64,000 bases of DNA from Sinohyriopsis cumingii (GCA_028554795.2 CM068827.1:135872371-135936370); one strand, 5' to 3'. Counted from the stretch's first letter, positions 40,178 to 48,350 are shown. The notes: generated from the sequence alone by a model not told the origin. A program made the numbers and translations.

Positions 40178-40370
40178 CTTTTTCATTTCATATAATATAA
40201 CCCCAACTATACTCTCTACATTTGCTAAGAAACCCATAATCTACTATTCACACAAACATACCTGAGCTCTTACAAACGCACAAACACACTAACACATACC
40301 CTCACAATATCTTAATTAAGAGTTAGTGTTTATATACACACTACTCTACCTACACATTGGCAAATCTATC
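40178..40370. other. Spacer between left-end genes
   Basis: AT-rich, C-rich on the plus strand, ending in TATTTACACACTACTCTACC-like sequence that is repeated before the next stem-loop (about 41130-41160). No ORF. Confidence 0.5.
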
Positions 40371-40412
40371 GTTATTTCTTTTCTAGAGTATTGGGTAGCC
40401 CTGAAAAGGGCT
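40371..40412 (-). terminator. Histone-type 3' stem-loop, gene 2
   Basis: Minus strand: AAAAC, AGCCCT-TTTC-AGGGCT (40397-40412), ACCCA, then CTCTAGAAAAGAAATAAC. The outer base pair is A-T rather than G-C, a compensated change that keeps the stem. It lies 28 nt after the stop of the gene at 40441. Confidence 0.8.
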
Positions 40413-40440
40413 GTTTTTTTTAAACTCCAGATGCACCTAT

Positions 40441-40749
40441 CTAATGGTTGCACCTTCCTGGCCTAGCGCCGCACACGCATCTTCTTCCCCAGTCTTCTTT
40501 CACTTTTCTTCTGGGGAGCGCAGAGGGAGGATGATTCGCTTCAGCACCCCAATCCTCTGTTTCAGGAATATTAAACGACATCATCTCTTCTCTTTTCTTT
40601 TCCTCCTCTTCCCTCTGTCTTCTCTCCTCTTCTTCCTTCTTTATTCTTGCTTCTTCTACTATAGCCTCCGCTGATAGTTCGTTTACTATCCGCCTGGCAT
40701 ATTCCAGGTGCATCTGGAGTTCTAACAGTTTCACTATTCTGCTAGTCAT
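40441..40749 (-). CDS. Coiled-coil protein, left-end paralogue 2
   Basis: A 102-aa protein beginning MTSRIVKLLELQMHLEYARR. The ATG at 40747-40749 is used because the seven codons upstream start with TTG. A Glu/Lys/Arg coiled coil is followed by an acidic-aromatic stretch (NIPETEDWGAE) and a C-terminus with two Cys (RRCVCGARPGRC). The promoter block and stem-loop match its two neighbours, which supports a tandem family produced by duplication of a whole transcription unit. Function unknown. Confidence 0.62.
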   Translation of the reverse strand: MTSRIVKLLELQMHLEYARRIVNELSAEAIVEEARIKKEEEERRQREEEEKKREEMMSFNIPETEDWGAEANHPPSALPRRKVKEDWGRRCVCGARPGRCNH

Positions 40750-40806
40750 TCTTCTGGCTGTGTTGATCAATCAACAAGGGTAGCTGGACTGCCGAACGAG
40801 TTTCAA

Positions 40807-40930
40807 TTTATACTGAAAGCGCGAACGTGAAGGAAAACATCCCCTAAAAAACATAAAATTCATCTTACCTAGATCATGACCAAAAAAAAAAAAAACAACA
40901 ACAACGCGCGGACCTAAAAGAAACACTCTC
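40807..40930 (-). promoter_or_regulatory. Promoter block of left-end gene 2
   Basis: Minus-strand TATAAAT about 60 nt upstream of the ATG. Then comes the same GCGCGAACGTGAAGGAAAAC block (40820-40839) followed by the shared TTACCTAGATNATGACC spacer. A degenerate second block lies near 40905-40930. Confidence 0.65.
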
Positions 40931-41173
40931 TCACTTTTTATGCTACCCATCACTTCAATAGACTATCCACATACGCAAAGCAATCCAATCTAACCCCTAA
41001 TATACACCTCAAGCAGCCCAAAAAAACAAACATCATTTTAATCTACTATCCACACCAACCTACTTTATAACTTACAAACACAATCACACAAACTCATACG
41101 CTCACATTTTTAAAAGCTAGAGTTAGTGTTTATTTTCACACTACTCTACCTACATACATTGGCAAATTAATAG
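40931..41173. other. Spacer between left-end genes 2 and 3
   Basis: AT-rich spacer similar to 40178-40370. No ORF. Confidence 0.5.
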
Positions 41174-41214
41174 TTATTTCTTTTCTAGAGTATTGGGTAG
41201 CCCTGAAAAGGGCT
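41174..41214 (-). terminator. Histone-type 3' stem-loop, gene 3
   Basis: Minus strand: AAAAC, AGCCCT-TTTC-AGGGCT (41199-41214), ACCCA, CTCTAGAAAAGAAATAAC. Identical in core to the signal at 40397-40412. Confidence 0.8.
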
Positions 41215-41242
41215 GTTTTTTTGTTTGCTATGGCATTCTTTT

Positions 41243-41605
41243 TTAGTTTCTAAGAATGCGATGTCCTCTGAGGATAGACTTTCTGGCAATAGGTCTGCTT
41301 CTTCGGAAAGAGAAGAAGAACTCTTTGGTGTCGATACGGCAATCGACAAAGCCTCTGTCAGGTTCAGGTTGCTGCTGCTGTTGTTGTTGTTGTTGTTGTT
41401 GTTGTTGCTGTTTTTGAAGTCTGTACTTCTCTGTCCATTCTTCTTTCTCCTTGTTCATTTCTTCTCTGAAGAGCTCTTCTATCAGGTCTTCAGTGATTTT
41501 TAACATTCTCACGTTCTCTATTTCTTCTGGCTTCGGTATCAGACTGTGTCTGACCCTATGCAGATTCACGTAGGCTTCGTTGAGCTTAGCTAGTTTGGAG
41601 CACAT
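41243..41605 (-). CDS. Poly-Q coiled-coil protein, left-end paralogue 3
   Basis: A 120-aa protein beginning MCSKLAKLNEAYVNLHRVRH. The ATG is at 41603-41605; upstream codons start with TTG. An acidic/basic coiled-coil stretch leads into about 15 consecutive Gln (mixed CAG/CAA) and a basic C-terminus with RRSRPIARK. Same architecture, promoter and 3' signal as the two sister genes, with the Gln run as an expansion unique to this copy. Function unknown. Confidence 0.62.
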   Translation of the reverse strand: MCSKLAKLNEAYVNLHRVRHSLIPKPEEIENVRMLKITEDLIEELFREEMNKEKEEWTEKYRLQKQQQQQQQQQQQQQQPEPDRGFVDCRIDTKEFFFSFRRSRPIARKSILRGHRILRN

Positions 41606-41657
41606 CTTCTTAGGAGGATGAGTCGACAATAGATGGCTAGACTGGAAACAACCCGGT

Positions 41658-41699
41658 TCTTAAAGTGAAAGCGCGGACGTGAAGGAAAACATCCCCCCA
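41658..41699 (-). promoter_or_regulatory. Promoter block of left-end gene 3
   Basis: Minus-strand TTTAAG in the TATA position, then AAAGCGCGGACGTGAAGG and AAAACATCCCC (plus-strand reading). Third copy of the left-end promoter block. Confidence 0.6.
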
Positions 41700-41939
41700 C
41701 ACGGTTTTCGATTCGCAACGTTCAGTGATTGTCATGAGAGGGATAGTAAGAAATGAAAGAGCATCAATCCAACATTCTTATAGCTAAACAAAAGACAAAA
41801 GCATTTTTTCAAAACACAACATTTTTTATTCAAAAATCACTTAACACTAAACAACAACTCTAACATTTTTAACAATAACCCATTACTATAACATCGAACA
41901 ATTTTTTTTCAAAACACAGCATTTTTCTCAATTGACAGT
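41700..41939 (-). other. Spacer downstream of the structural-gene cluster, with polyA signal
   Basis: T/A-rich spacer. AATAAA on the minus strand at about 41825-41830 is the first polyadenylation signal downstream of the protease gene. No histone-type stem-loop here. Confidence 0.55.
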
Positions 41940-42500
41940 CTACTTTAAGCAAGGCTGACAACGTTGTGAATGAAATCGTGATTTCCACTGTTGGAAATCA
42001 TTAGGCCATTGATAGACACTACGTTTCCTAGCTTGAGACAAAAGATAAGCATAATGGTCACAAAACCATCGATCTACTTTCACATCGTTTCTAGCAGAAG
42101 AACGAGGATCGAAATGAGTCACTAAATGTTCTAAGGAATAGCCCAGGCTGCGATGATGCAGAAAATACACACAGTACTGTCCACACACCAAGGAATCTGT
42201 GCCTTGTAATTTCACATTATTGAATCGGGTGGTTTGAGCATTTCTTTTCATAAAGTCGATGATATCGTCTTCCAAAGGGGGTAATCCATACGAATCGAAA
42301 TATTCCACACATCCTTCTTGAGGAAAGTAGACGGCTACCCAGTGGGTTCCTGGGAGATGACTCTCGTCCGTGTTGATCACGTAAGCTTGATGGTTTTTAG
42401 GTTTGCGATGAGGGAGTTCATCTTTAGCACAGACGACAGGATTCCAAGAAGCCGTATACGAACTGTGGTTCAAAAGGTAATGAAGTTCCCAGGTATCCAT
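41940..42500 (-). CDS. Adenain-type cysteine protease
   Basis: A 186-aa protein, close to the usual length of Polinton PRO. The C5-peptidase triad context is visible: His in GTHWVAVYF (H53), the acidic position in EYFDSYG (D69), and Gln/Cys in SLVCGQYCVYFL (Q108, C110). In adenoviruses the homologous enzyme processes capsid and core precursors during maturation; the same role is inferred here, with the small basic virion proteins of this element as likely substrates. Last gene of a tight seven-gene cluster, 13 nt after its neighbour. Confidence 0.92.
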   Translation of the reverse strand: MDTWELHYLLNHSSYTASWNPVVCAKDELPHRKPKNHQAYVINTDESHLPGTHWVAVYFPQEGCVEYFDSYGLPPLEDDIIDFMKRNAQTTRFNNVKLQGTDSLVCGQYCVYFLHHRSLGYSLEHLVTHFDPRSSARNDVKVDRWFCDHYAYLLSQARKRSVYQWPNDFQQWKSRFHSQRCQPCLK

Positions 42501-42513
42501 GTTTTTTTCTTCT

Positions 42514-43017
42514 TCACAGGTAATAATAAGTCGTCAATTCGATCCTGACTTTTTGCTTGAAAATGTCTGACGAATAAACGGTTATTCGTTCTGTTTCCTC
42601 ACTCTGATTCAGGAGAGCTTCGATACGATGGATCTCTTGAGTGGTTAATGGTGGACAAGAATGTTCACGCAAGTCTTTATACCACTGGTGCAACACGTCT
42701 TCGTTCGAGATGAGACTCCAAGCTTCGTCCAGATACTCGTCCAATTTTTCTTCTTGACTTAACATCAGGCATTTATCGTGTTGAATTTGACTGGGATGAT
42801 CGTTTTGACATCCATAGCAATTTTTCTTGATCAATTCCGTCATTTTGTCGACCAAGTGTTTGGCAAAACAGGAGACTAAATGGGCTTCTTGTTCTGGCCA
42901 TCTCGACTTCATCAAAACTTCTTCGTCTTTGTCTTGAGATTCTTCTCCTTCCACGGTCTCATTACATTCCATCTCCAAAGTTTCTCCACTAGGTAAAGAG
43001 GGATAACAGTCTTCCAT
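42514..43017 (-). CDS. Conserved Polinton protein with Cys/His motif
   Basis: A 167-aa acidic protein. The N-terminal third is Glu-rich. The centre has C-Y-G-C-Q-N-D-H-P-S-Q-x(2)-H-D-x-C (about residues 67-82), a likely zinc site. The C-terminal half is helical with a Trp/Tyr pair. A similar C-G-C ... H-P-S-Q ... H-x-C pattern is, to my knowledge, recurrent in unannotated Polinton proteins; the function is not known. Lies between the major capsid and protease genes with 6 and 13 nt spacing, so probably a late protein. Confidence 0.75.
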   Translation of the reverse strand: MEDCYPSLPSGETLEMECNETVEGEESQDKDEEVLMKSRWPEQEAHLVSCFAKHLVDKMTELIKKNCYGCQNDHPSQIQHDKCLMLSQEEKLDEYLDEAWSLISNEDVLHQWYKDLREHSCPPLTTQEIHRIEALLNQSEETERITVYSSDIFKQKVRIELTTYYYL

Positions 43018-43023
43018 GGCTTT

Positions 43024-44331
43024 CTAATAATCTAGAATGACTTCTCTCAAACTGTTGATTTCTATGGTATTATCGAATTCTGCATACAGGATGACGTTCA
43101 CTGTCTGTTTCAGTTCTGCTGCAAACTGAAGTTCCACACGAATCTGGCCGGATTTTATAGGGTGGAAATGTCCCTCGTCGCTGCCTTGGTCTGGAGTGAA
43201 ATCGAAAGCCCACAAAGCATAGCCTCCTGCATAATCGTCATACTCAATACCGTGACTGGTGTTGGTTCCTAACTGACCGGTGGCTTCGTACAGGGACAAG
43301 TACGATCTCAAGTAATTCTTGTTCTTGTCACTAAAGTCAGGTTCGAAAGGTCGGTTACACAAGGTCTTGCCATCACGACTGACTTCGACTTTCTTCACTA
43401 AAAAGTGTTGAAAGTTGAAAGGATTTTCTTTGAAGGCTCCGTTGAAGGCTGAATTCGTGACCATACCAAGGATCAAACGTTTGGGTAACTGTCCTTGGAA
43501 CAGATGATCTTCGGTTATGGATTGCAGTCCACTGGGAATGGTGAACGTTTTCACTTCCACACGTCGGATGGGATACTTGGCAGTCGTTCTGCTCAACGTT
43601 TGACTGATCTCGTTTGCCACTTTGGGTAACACTTCTACGCGTCGTACGTACAGTTTGGCCTCTAAAATTGTGCTTTTAGGAGGCTTAGTAAGATCAGCAG
43701 CCATCAAATGGAAAGCGGTACTGCTGCGATTCAGTCTCAAGCGGACATTCACCCCGTTCAGCAAATATTTCTCTTGCAACCACATGTCCAAATGCAAACG
43801 ATCCATCAGTTCTAAACTCCTCTTGTTTATGATTTTGTCTGCTCTTGCCTCAAAGCTGGAATTGGATGTATCTGTTGTGTCTAACTTGCCCGCTTCGTCA
43901 GCTACCCACAGCACACAGGCATTGAGATGACTATCCTTGGCATCTATTCCGTACGTCAAGAGATTTTCCAGGTAGGCACGGTAAGGGTATGTATCCATGC
44001 TGCTGCTGACTAGTTTGTTATTCAAGTACAAATCCACTGAGCTGAACAAGGAATGCATGAAATTGTTGACGGGACCTATTTCGTCATCGTCTTTTACTCC
44101 ATCACCATTCTTATCTAGAACTTGGACTTTCAAGTACAAGTAACTGCTATTCAAATCGATGTAATCTTCGGGCTGTCCTTTGATTTCAAACTCGATGGGA
44201 GCGGAATCGATTAGTGAGGAGACGGGATTAAATTCCACCCACTGAGATTCTTGCATGGTCATCATGGTGGGGGGCATGGCAAACAGATCCAGTTCCGTCT
44301 TGGAACAAGCGCAAGACTCTCGGTGCATCAT
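43024..44331 (-). CDS. Major capsid protein (double jelly roll)
   Basis: A 435-aa protein. It shows the family's N-terminal pattern: acidic/aromatic start, then IEFEIKGQPEDYIDLNSSYL with the following strand LKVQV, GPVNNFMHSLFSSVDLYLNN and YPYRAYLENLLTYG. The remainder is predominantly beta-strand, consistent with two jelly rolls. This is the hexon-like subunit that forms the icosahedral shell in Polinton-like viruses. Homologues appear in invertebrate genome annotation as F54H12.2-like. Start at the first of two adjacent ATGs. Flanked by the minor capsid and core genes, as expected. Confidence 0.93.
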   Translation of the reverse strand: MMHRESCACSKTELDLFAMPPTMMTMQESQWVEFNPVSSLIDSAPIEFEIKGQPEDYIDLNSSYLYLKVQVLDKNGDGVKDDDEIGPVNNFMHSLFSSVDLYLNNKLVSSSMDTYPYRAYLENLLTYGIDAKDSHLNACVLWVADEAGKLDTTDTSNSSFEARADKIINKRSLELMDRLHLDMWLQEKYLLNGVNVRLRLNRSSTAFHLMAADLTKPPKSTILEAKLYVRRVEVLPKVANEISQTLSRTTAKYPIRRVEVKTFTIPSGLQSITEDHLFQGQLPKRLILGMVTNSAFNGAFKENPFNFQHFLVKKVEVSRDGKTLCNRPFEPDFSDKNKNYLRSYLSLYEATGQLGTNTSHGIEYDDYAGGYALWAFDFTPDQGSDEGHFHPIKSGQIRVELQFAAELKQTVNVILYAEFDNTIEINSLREVILDY

Positions 44332-44350
44332 TTTTTGTTGTTGCTGTGTT

Positions 44351-44770
44351 TCAATAATCGAAAACGTCTAAGTCTCGAACGGTTCTTCTTTTCTTGGCCT
44401 TTCTCGCTTGAAGTCTGGTGAAAGGGTGTTTTCTTCTTCGTCGTCTCTTTCTGCCTTGTCCTTGCTGAATGCTTGACTCGGTAGCCTGCAGGGCATTTAT
44501 AGGTGTGTCTCGTCGGCCCAAAATGTCTTTGCCCGTTTGCAGCAAGACATTTTTGCCTGCCCTCATGAAGGCTTCTTTAGGGTTTTGTTTGTCGATGATG
44601 ACATTTTGGAGAAATTCTTTGCCTTGTGTCAGTGCCGCATCTTTCAAGGCGTGCAATCCGCGTGTCACCATCGGTTTCAACACTGGGGCCACCGAACGAA
44701 AGGCCGATTTTAACATGTCTCCTAAACCGTGTCCTCGCTGTCGAGCCACCCCTCGGTACACTGGATACAT
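44351..44770 (-). CDS. Basic amphipathic virion protein
   Basis: A 139-aa protein. Near the N-terminus, RQRGHGLGDMLKSAFRSVAP is an amphipathic helix preceded by a G-x-G-x-G cluster resembling an adenain-type cleavage site. The C-terminal third has a run of Arg/Lys (GRKRRRRRKH, KAKKRRTVR). Between the two capsid genes (19 nt and 7 nt spacing). The layout resembles adenovirus membrane-lytic or core precursors, so a capsid-interior or membrane-penetration role is inferred; direct homology was not tested. Confidence 0.7.
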   Translation of the reverse strand: MYPVYRGVARQRGHGLGDMLKSAFRSVAPVLKPMVTRGLHALKDAALTQGKEFLQNVIIDKQNPKEAFMRAGKNVLLQTGKDILGRRDTPINALQATESSIQQGQGRKRRRRRKHPFTRLQARKAKKRRTVRDLDVFDY

Positions 44771-44777
44771 GACTTAC

Positions 44778-45719
44778 TTACGAATCGTGAGAGAACCGTT
44801 TTCGAAAATGGAGTTTCACCGTGACTTTTCCTTTGGTGAATGGAATATTTTGTCCCAAATCTCCTTTTATAGTAATGTTGACCGTGTCCAAATACGACTT
44901 GCTGACCGGTAAATAGTGAGGATGGACAAATTCGCGGTGGACGTGATAAGTGTTTCCACCTTCCTCGTCAGCGTTTGTGGCAGAATCCACTTTGAAAGGA
45001 ATGACACGCAGTAACGGCACGGAGGTGTGTCCCACCACGTTGTACTCCACCACATCGGAATACACGAAGATCAAATTCAGTCCCTGGTTCAGTTCTACCG
45101 GGAAACGAAAATACCTCGCAAAAGAGTCGTTGTCATGAATGACTGCTAATTCGGGGCTTTTTTTTCGTTCTCCTATCTTCCTCATCTCCGTGTCACCGCC
45201 CAATATGTCAAACAATTCAGGACAAAATAAGAAAGACATGAATTTTTTGGACCCCTCAGAAAATTTCATCAGAAAGCGACGAGCTATTTTGTGGTATTCC
45301 AGGGTGACACTTTTTTGGACATTACTCAAAGCTTTATGGAACACGCCATTAAACCTGGTGGCTATGGCGCTGACCAAATGATCACCACTGAAATAATAGC
45401 CTGGGAGAATGGACAAGTTGTAGGTCCATGTTTTAGTTTTGTCATCATAGGTTTTATTGGTATATGTGCCAATCTTATCCAACTCATCTTGCAATGGTTT
45501 GTCATAAACTTCCACCTTAAACCAATTTTGCTGGGCAGTGATATTGTGGACTTGGGTTGGGTGAATCATTTCTACTAAAGCCACTTCCCAATGGGCTTCG
45601 TGATCTAAGGGGATGGCTTGAGGTAATTTGGCCGTGTAACAGCACAACGTGTTGTTGGGAAACACCTCCATGGAACTGTCACTGGGTAAGGTTAAGTAAA
45701 ATTGGTTTTGGTGACTCAT
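44778..45719 (-). CDS. Minor capsid protein (penton, single jelly roll)
   Basis: A 313-aa protein starting MSHQNQFYLTLPSDSSMEVF. The N-terminal signature (FYLTLPS ... FPNNT ... Y-x-A-x-L ... I-x-L ... WEVALVEM) is characteristic of the Polinton minor capsid protein predicted to form pentons at the vertices. The rest is beta-rich, with YNVVGHTSVPLLRVIPF near residue 220 and a conserved C-terminal strand. The ATG overlaps the stop of the membrane-protein gene as ATGA. Confidence 0.92.
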   Translation of the reverse strand: MSHQNQFYLTLPSDSSMEVFPNNTLCCYTAKLPQAIPLDHEAHWEVALVEMIHPTQVHNITAQQNWFKVEVYDKPLQDELDKIGTYTNKTYDDKTKTWTYNLSILPGYYFSGDHLVSAIATRFNGVFHKALSNVQKSVTLEYHKIARRFLMKFSEGSKKFMSFLFCPELFDILGGDTEMRKIGERKKSPELAVIHDNDSFARYFRFPVELNQGLNLIFVYSDVVEYNVVGHTSVPLLRVIPFKVDSATNADEEGGNTYHVHREFVHPHYLPVSKSYLDTVNITIKGDLGQNIPFTKGKVTVKLHFRKRFSHDS

Positions 45720-46126
45720 AATTCCAGAGTTCTGTGGCTGTCCGAGGGAATATTAGTGGATGTCAGAGGTGTGTCTCCGCCCAAAATGGGGTTCTGGTTG
45801 TGGTTGGACTGGTGACTGGCACTGGCACTGGACACAACGTTCCCGTTCGAGGAGAATTTCAGGGACGGATTGGGAAGCAGGTAACCGATGCAACTGCTCA
45901 ATAAAATGGTCCACAATTGTTTGTCTCCTTGTTGCAAACTCAAATTGGCGATGGCTGCCCCGATGACACAATACACCACGAAGATTTGGCAGAAAAAGAC
46001 GATTTGCGTTTTAGGCACACGTTCTCCACACCACACCCACAAGGGTTGTTTTTGTAAATCTTGCACAGAAGAACTAGGGGAAGAAGGAGTGGTCGACGTA
46101 GTTGCGTCTGATGTGTGAAAGGGCAT
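45716..46126 (-). CDS. Two-segment membrane protein of the capsid cluster
   Basis: A 136-aa protein from the ATG that begins MPFHTSDATTST; three codons upstream is only a GTG. A Ser/Thr/Pro-rich N-terminus is followed by two hydrophobic helices (about residues 41-63, QIVFFCQIFVVYCVIGAAIA, and 72-86, WTILLSSCIGYLL) and a polar Ser/Asn-rich tail. Its place between the integrase (5 nt) and penton gene (4-nt overlap) suggests a virion or assembly membrane protein. No named family recognised. Confidence 0.65.
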   Translation of the reverse strand: MPFHTSDATTSTTPSSPSSSVQDLQKQPLWVWCGERVPKTQIVFFCQIFVVYCVIGAAIANLSLQQGDKQLWTILLSSCIGYLLPNPSLKFSSNGNVVSSASASHQSNHNQNPILGGDTPLTSTNIPSDSHRTLEL

Positions 46127-46131
46127 GATGG

Positions 46132-47244
46132 TCACTTCTTCTTTTTATAGTCGATGACTTGCGAAGCGTCGATCCAAGAATCGAAACTGGGTGGATATCC
46201 TTTCCAACGTACTTTGACTTCTTTGACACGTCGTTTGCCCACTTTACGGGTTCTGCGTTCGAGAATGCTTTCGATGTCGTACACGTCGTCTTCTTTTTTG
46301 GTGACACGTTGTAACTCGGGCAAATAAAACGTTCCTTTGAGTACTTCTCCGTTCATGTCTTCCAATTTATAGACGGCAGGATGACGGCCATGTACTCGTC
46401 CAGTGACGCGAAACAATTCGGTCGTCCAGTTAGGTAAGTAACCTTTGTCGAAAGTGCGTTTGGTTTTGCCAATGCGCACCCAATCTCCTACGGTCAACTC
46501 TCCACTTTTCTTGGGGACAGCCCTCGTCGGGGACCTACCGAACAGGCGCTCGAACACCAGCACTTCGTTGTCGGGAGTCACGTCTTGCGGGGCACGTCCG
46601 ATGCTTCGATGGTAAGATTGGTTGTACGCTTGCACCAGGTGCGGTAAGATGTCGATGTACTTCAGAGTGTGGTGATGCGTAAAATATTTCCACATGCGTT
46701 CTTTCAAAGTGCGTTGAAAACGTTCCACGATGCTGGCTTTGGTTTCGGGATTCTCGGTGGTAAAAAAATGAATGTCACGTTTCTTTAATTCGTTTTGGAA
46801 AGCTTGGTTCAGAAATTCGGTGCCTTTGTCCGTTTGCCATCGAAGAGGGCGACGACCGCTTTGTTTCAACACCCGTTGCAGGGCTCGCACTAACTCGCTG
46901 CTGGATTTGGAAGTCAAGGGTACGACCCAGGCAAATTTGGAAAAGACGTCGATGACACAAAACAAATATTTGTAGCCACGATTGTAGCTGGCCAAATGAG
47001 AGACATCGGCTAAATCGGCTTGCCATTGATGATCGATGCCTTCCACTCGGGTGCGACTTCTGGCAAACTTGCGTCGAATGGGTTTGTGTAAAGTGTAGGT
47101 AGCTTGTTCTTGTAACCATCGTTGCACTTGAGGTAAACGGAGACTTTTCAGTCGCGTTTTGGCAGCACGATACAATTTTTGAACTCCTGCGTAACCTGCA
47201 GGATGGGAGGGATCGTAGTAAATGCTAGCTAAGACTTTTTCCAT
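46132..47244 (-). CDS. Retroviral-type integrase with chromodomain
   Basis: A 370-aa protein from ATG 47242-47244 (MEKVLASIYYDP); the longer open frame upstream has no conserved Met. The catalytic core is WQADLAD (D77), WQTDKGTEF (D139) and SIVERFQRT (E174), giving the D,D35E spacing exactly. The C-terminal 45 residues form a chromodomain (YDIESILERR ... VRWKGYPPSFDSWIDA), which in related elements targets modified histone tails. It processes and joins the element's ends, producing 6-bp target duplications as seen here. Confidence 0.95.
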   Translation of the reverse strand: MEKVLASIYYDPSHPAGYAGVQKLYRAAKTRLKSLRLPQVQRWLQEQATYTLHKPIRRKFARSRTRVEGIDHQWQADLADVSHLASYNRGYKYLFCVIDVFSKFAWVVPLTSKSSSELVRALQRVLKQSGRRPLRWQTDKGTEFLNQAFQNELKKRDIHFFTTENPETKASIVERFQRTLKERMWKYFTHHHTLKYIDILPHLVQAYNQSYHRSIGRAPQDVTPDNEVLVFERLFGRSPTRAVPKKSGELTVGDWVRIGKTKRTFDKGYLPNWTTELFRVTGRVHGRHPAVYKLEDMNGEVLKGTFYLPELQRVTKKEDDVYDIESILERRTRKVGKRRVKEVKVRWKGYPPSFDSWIDASQVIDYKKKK

Positions 47245-47269
47245 TTTTTTTTTTGTGTTGATTGGTGTC

Positions 47270-47914
47270 TTAATAAGGCACCCACTCTTGGAAGAGGCTA
47301 CTCTTTTTCTCTTGGGGTATTTTCTTGGATTGCAAGGCTTTGCGTGTGCGGCCAGCAATAGGTGTCGAAGAGGAGGAGGATGTCTGAGCAGGGGATATCG
47401 GTTCTTGTTTCACTTCTGTCTTCACTTCTGTCTTCACTTTCTTTTTCTCTTGTGAGGAAGAAGGGGTCGCCATCATCTTTTTAATCCATCCAATTCTGGA
47501 GGTAGGTGGTGTTGTTAACTTGCGTACTTTTTCTGGTGGAGTTTGAAACCCTTCTTCTTCTTCTTCTTTTCCTTTTTCTGTCTTGGTCACGGGTACTGGT
47601 GGTACTGGTACTGGTACTGGTGATGGTGCTGGACTTTTCATCAAGGTCTTAAAATCTTTCAGAGTGGGTAAAGCTGTTTCGTCTAAAGCTTTCTGGTGAA
47701 AGAGTTGCAGTCTTTGCAAGAGTTGACCGTACTTTTGCGATTTTTCTGTTTCGGACAAATCTTGGCGATCCAGCAAGGATTGCAATTCGTGTTGTAACTG
47801 GGACATCTCGCTCAAATTGGGATTGGGAGGTAAATGCGGGGTGCGTTGTTCTTGCCACCGATGGTATTCCATCCATCGTTTGTAAGGCACTAAAGCTAGT
47901 TTTCGTCCTTCCAT
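47270..47914 (-). CDS. Conserved Polinton protein, Pro/Lys-rich
   Basis: A 214-aa protein. The N-terminus MEGRKLALVPYKRWMEYHRW is a recurrent Polinton feature (a K-x-x-LVPYxRW type start). A helical Gln/Leu-rich region to about residue 90, a Pro-Val run, and several KxE/SxxE repeats (KTEVKTEVKQEP) follow. The conserved C-terminus reads GRTRKALQSKKIP ... LFQEWVPY. Predicted largely disordered; function unknown, possibly a virion internal protein. Its stop TAA overlaps a TTATTAAG box in front of the integrase gene. Confidence 0.72.
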   Translation of the reverse strand: MEGRKLALVPYKRWMEYHRWQEQRTPHLPPNPNLSEMSQLQHELQSLLDRQDLSETEKSQKYGQLLQRLQLFHQKALDETALPTLKDFKTLMKSPAPSPVPVPVPPVPVTKTEKGKEEEEEGFQTPPEKVRKLTTPPTSRIGWIKKMMATPSSSQEKKKVKTEVKTEVKQEPISPAQTSSSSSTPIAGRTRKALQSKKIPQEKKSSLFQEWVPY

Positions 47915-47960
47915 GGGGTTGTCAGGGGTCAATTCTGAGATCTTGGGACTTCCGAAGGCC

Positions 47961-47968
47961 TTTTTATC
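47961..47968 (-). promoter_or_regulatory. TATA-like box overlapping a stop codon
   Basis: GATAAAAA on the minus strand. The TAA inside it (47964-47966) is the stop of the 128-aa gene, and the box lies about 45 nt upstream of the next ATG at 47914. Confidence 0.55.
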
Positions 47969-48350
47969 TTGCTCCCATCAGTCCTCCCAACATGGTTCCC
48001 AAGACTCCTTTCAGTATGGGGCCTAACAAGAGAGGTAAAATGCCTCCACGTTGGACCAACATCTTCTTTTTTTGACGAATGGGAATTTTCTTTTGAACCA
48101 TTTTCCGAAGAACGTGACGATGTTTGCCTAAGCATTGTTTCTGGTGTTTGGACAAAGGGATCGTGCCTTTCAAAACGTTCAAACAACATTCGCACACGGT
48201 ATCGATGACCTCTTTGGAGGCCGTTTGAATGAGTTTTTTTCGTAGGGGTGGAGAAGCTTTGGACAGGACAGATAACAGGTCCCCATGTTTGGCTAAACGT
48301 GGTGGCAGTCCTTTCCTTTTCTTTCCTTGGGGTTTTCTGGAGGGTGACAT
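47964..48350 (-). CDS. Small membrane-active virion protein
   Basis: A 128-aa protein from ATG 48348-48350 (MSPSRKPQGKKRKGLPPRLA). Basic N-terminus; middle with VIDTVCECCLNVLKGTIPLS and GKHRHVLRKM; C-terminus LVQRGGILPLLLGPILKGVL followed by a Gly/Leu hydrophobic tail. This combination, and the R-G-G-x-L-P hinge in particular, recurs in animal Polinton/adintovirus proteins thought to resemble adenovirus pX/pVI-type precursors. The hinge could be a protease site. Function inferred, not shown. Confidence 0.75.
   Translation of the reverse strand: MSPSRKPQGKKRKGLPPRLAKHGDLLSVLSKASPPLRKKLIQTASKEVIDTVCECCLNVLKGTIPLSKHQKQCLGKHRHVLRKMVQKKIPIRQKKKMLVQRGGILPLLLGPILKGVLGTMLGGLMGAR

Noticed and set aside
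45139..45578. Plus-strand ORFs opposite the penton, polB and integrase genes
   Set aside because: They are antisense shadows; the minus-strand frames carry the family motifs.
47244..47358. N-terminal extension of the integrase (extra 38 codons), and similar extensions of the ATPase, SPKK and 128-aa genes
   Set aside because: The extensions start with non-ATG codons or run into the upstream gene. The ATG conserved between the two elements is further downstream.
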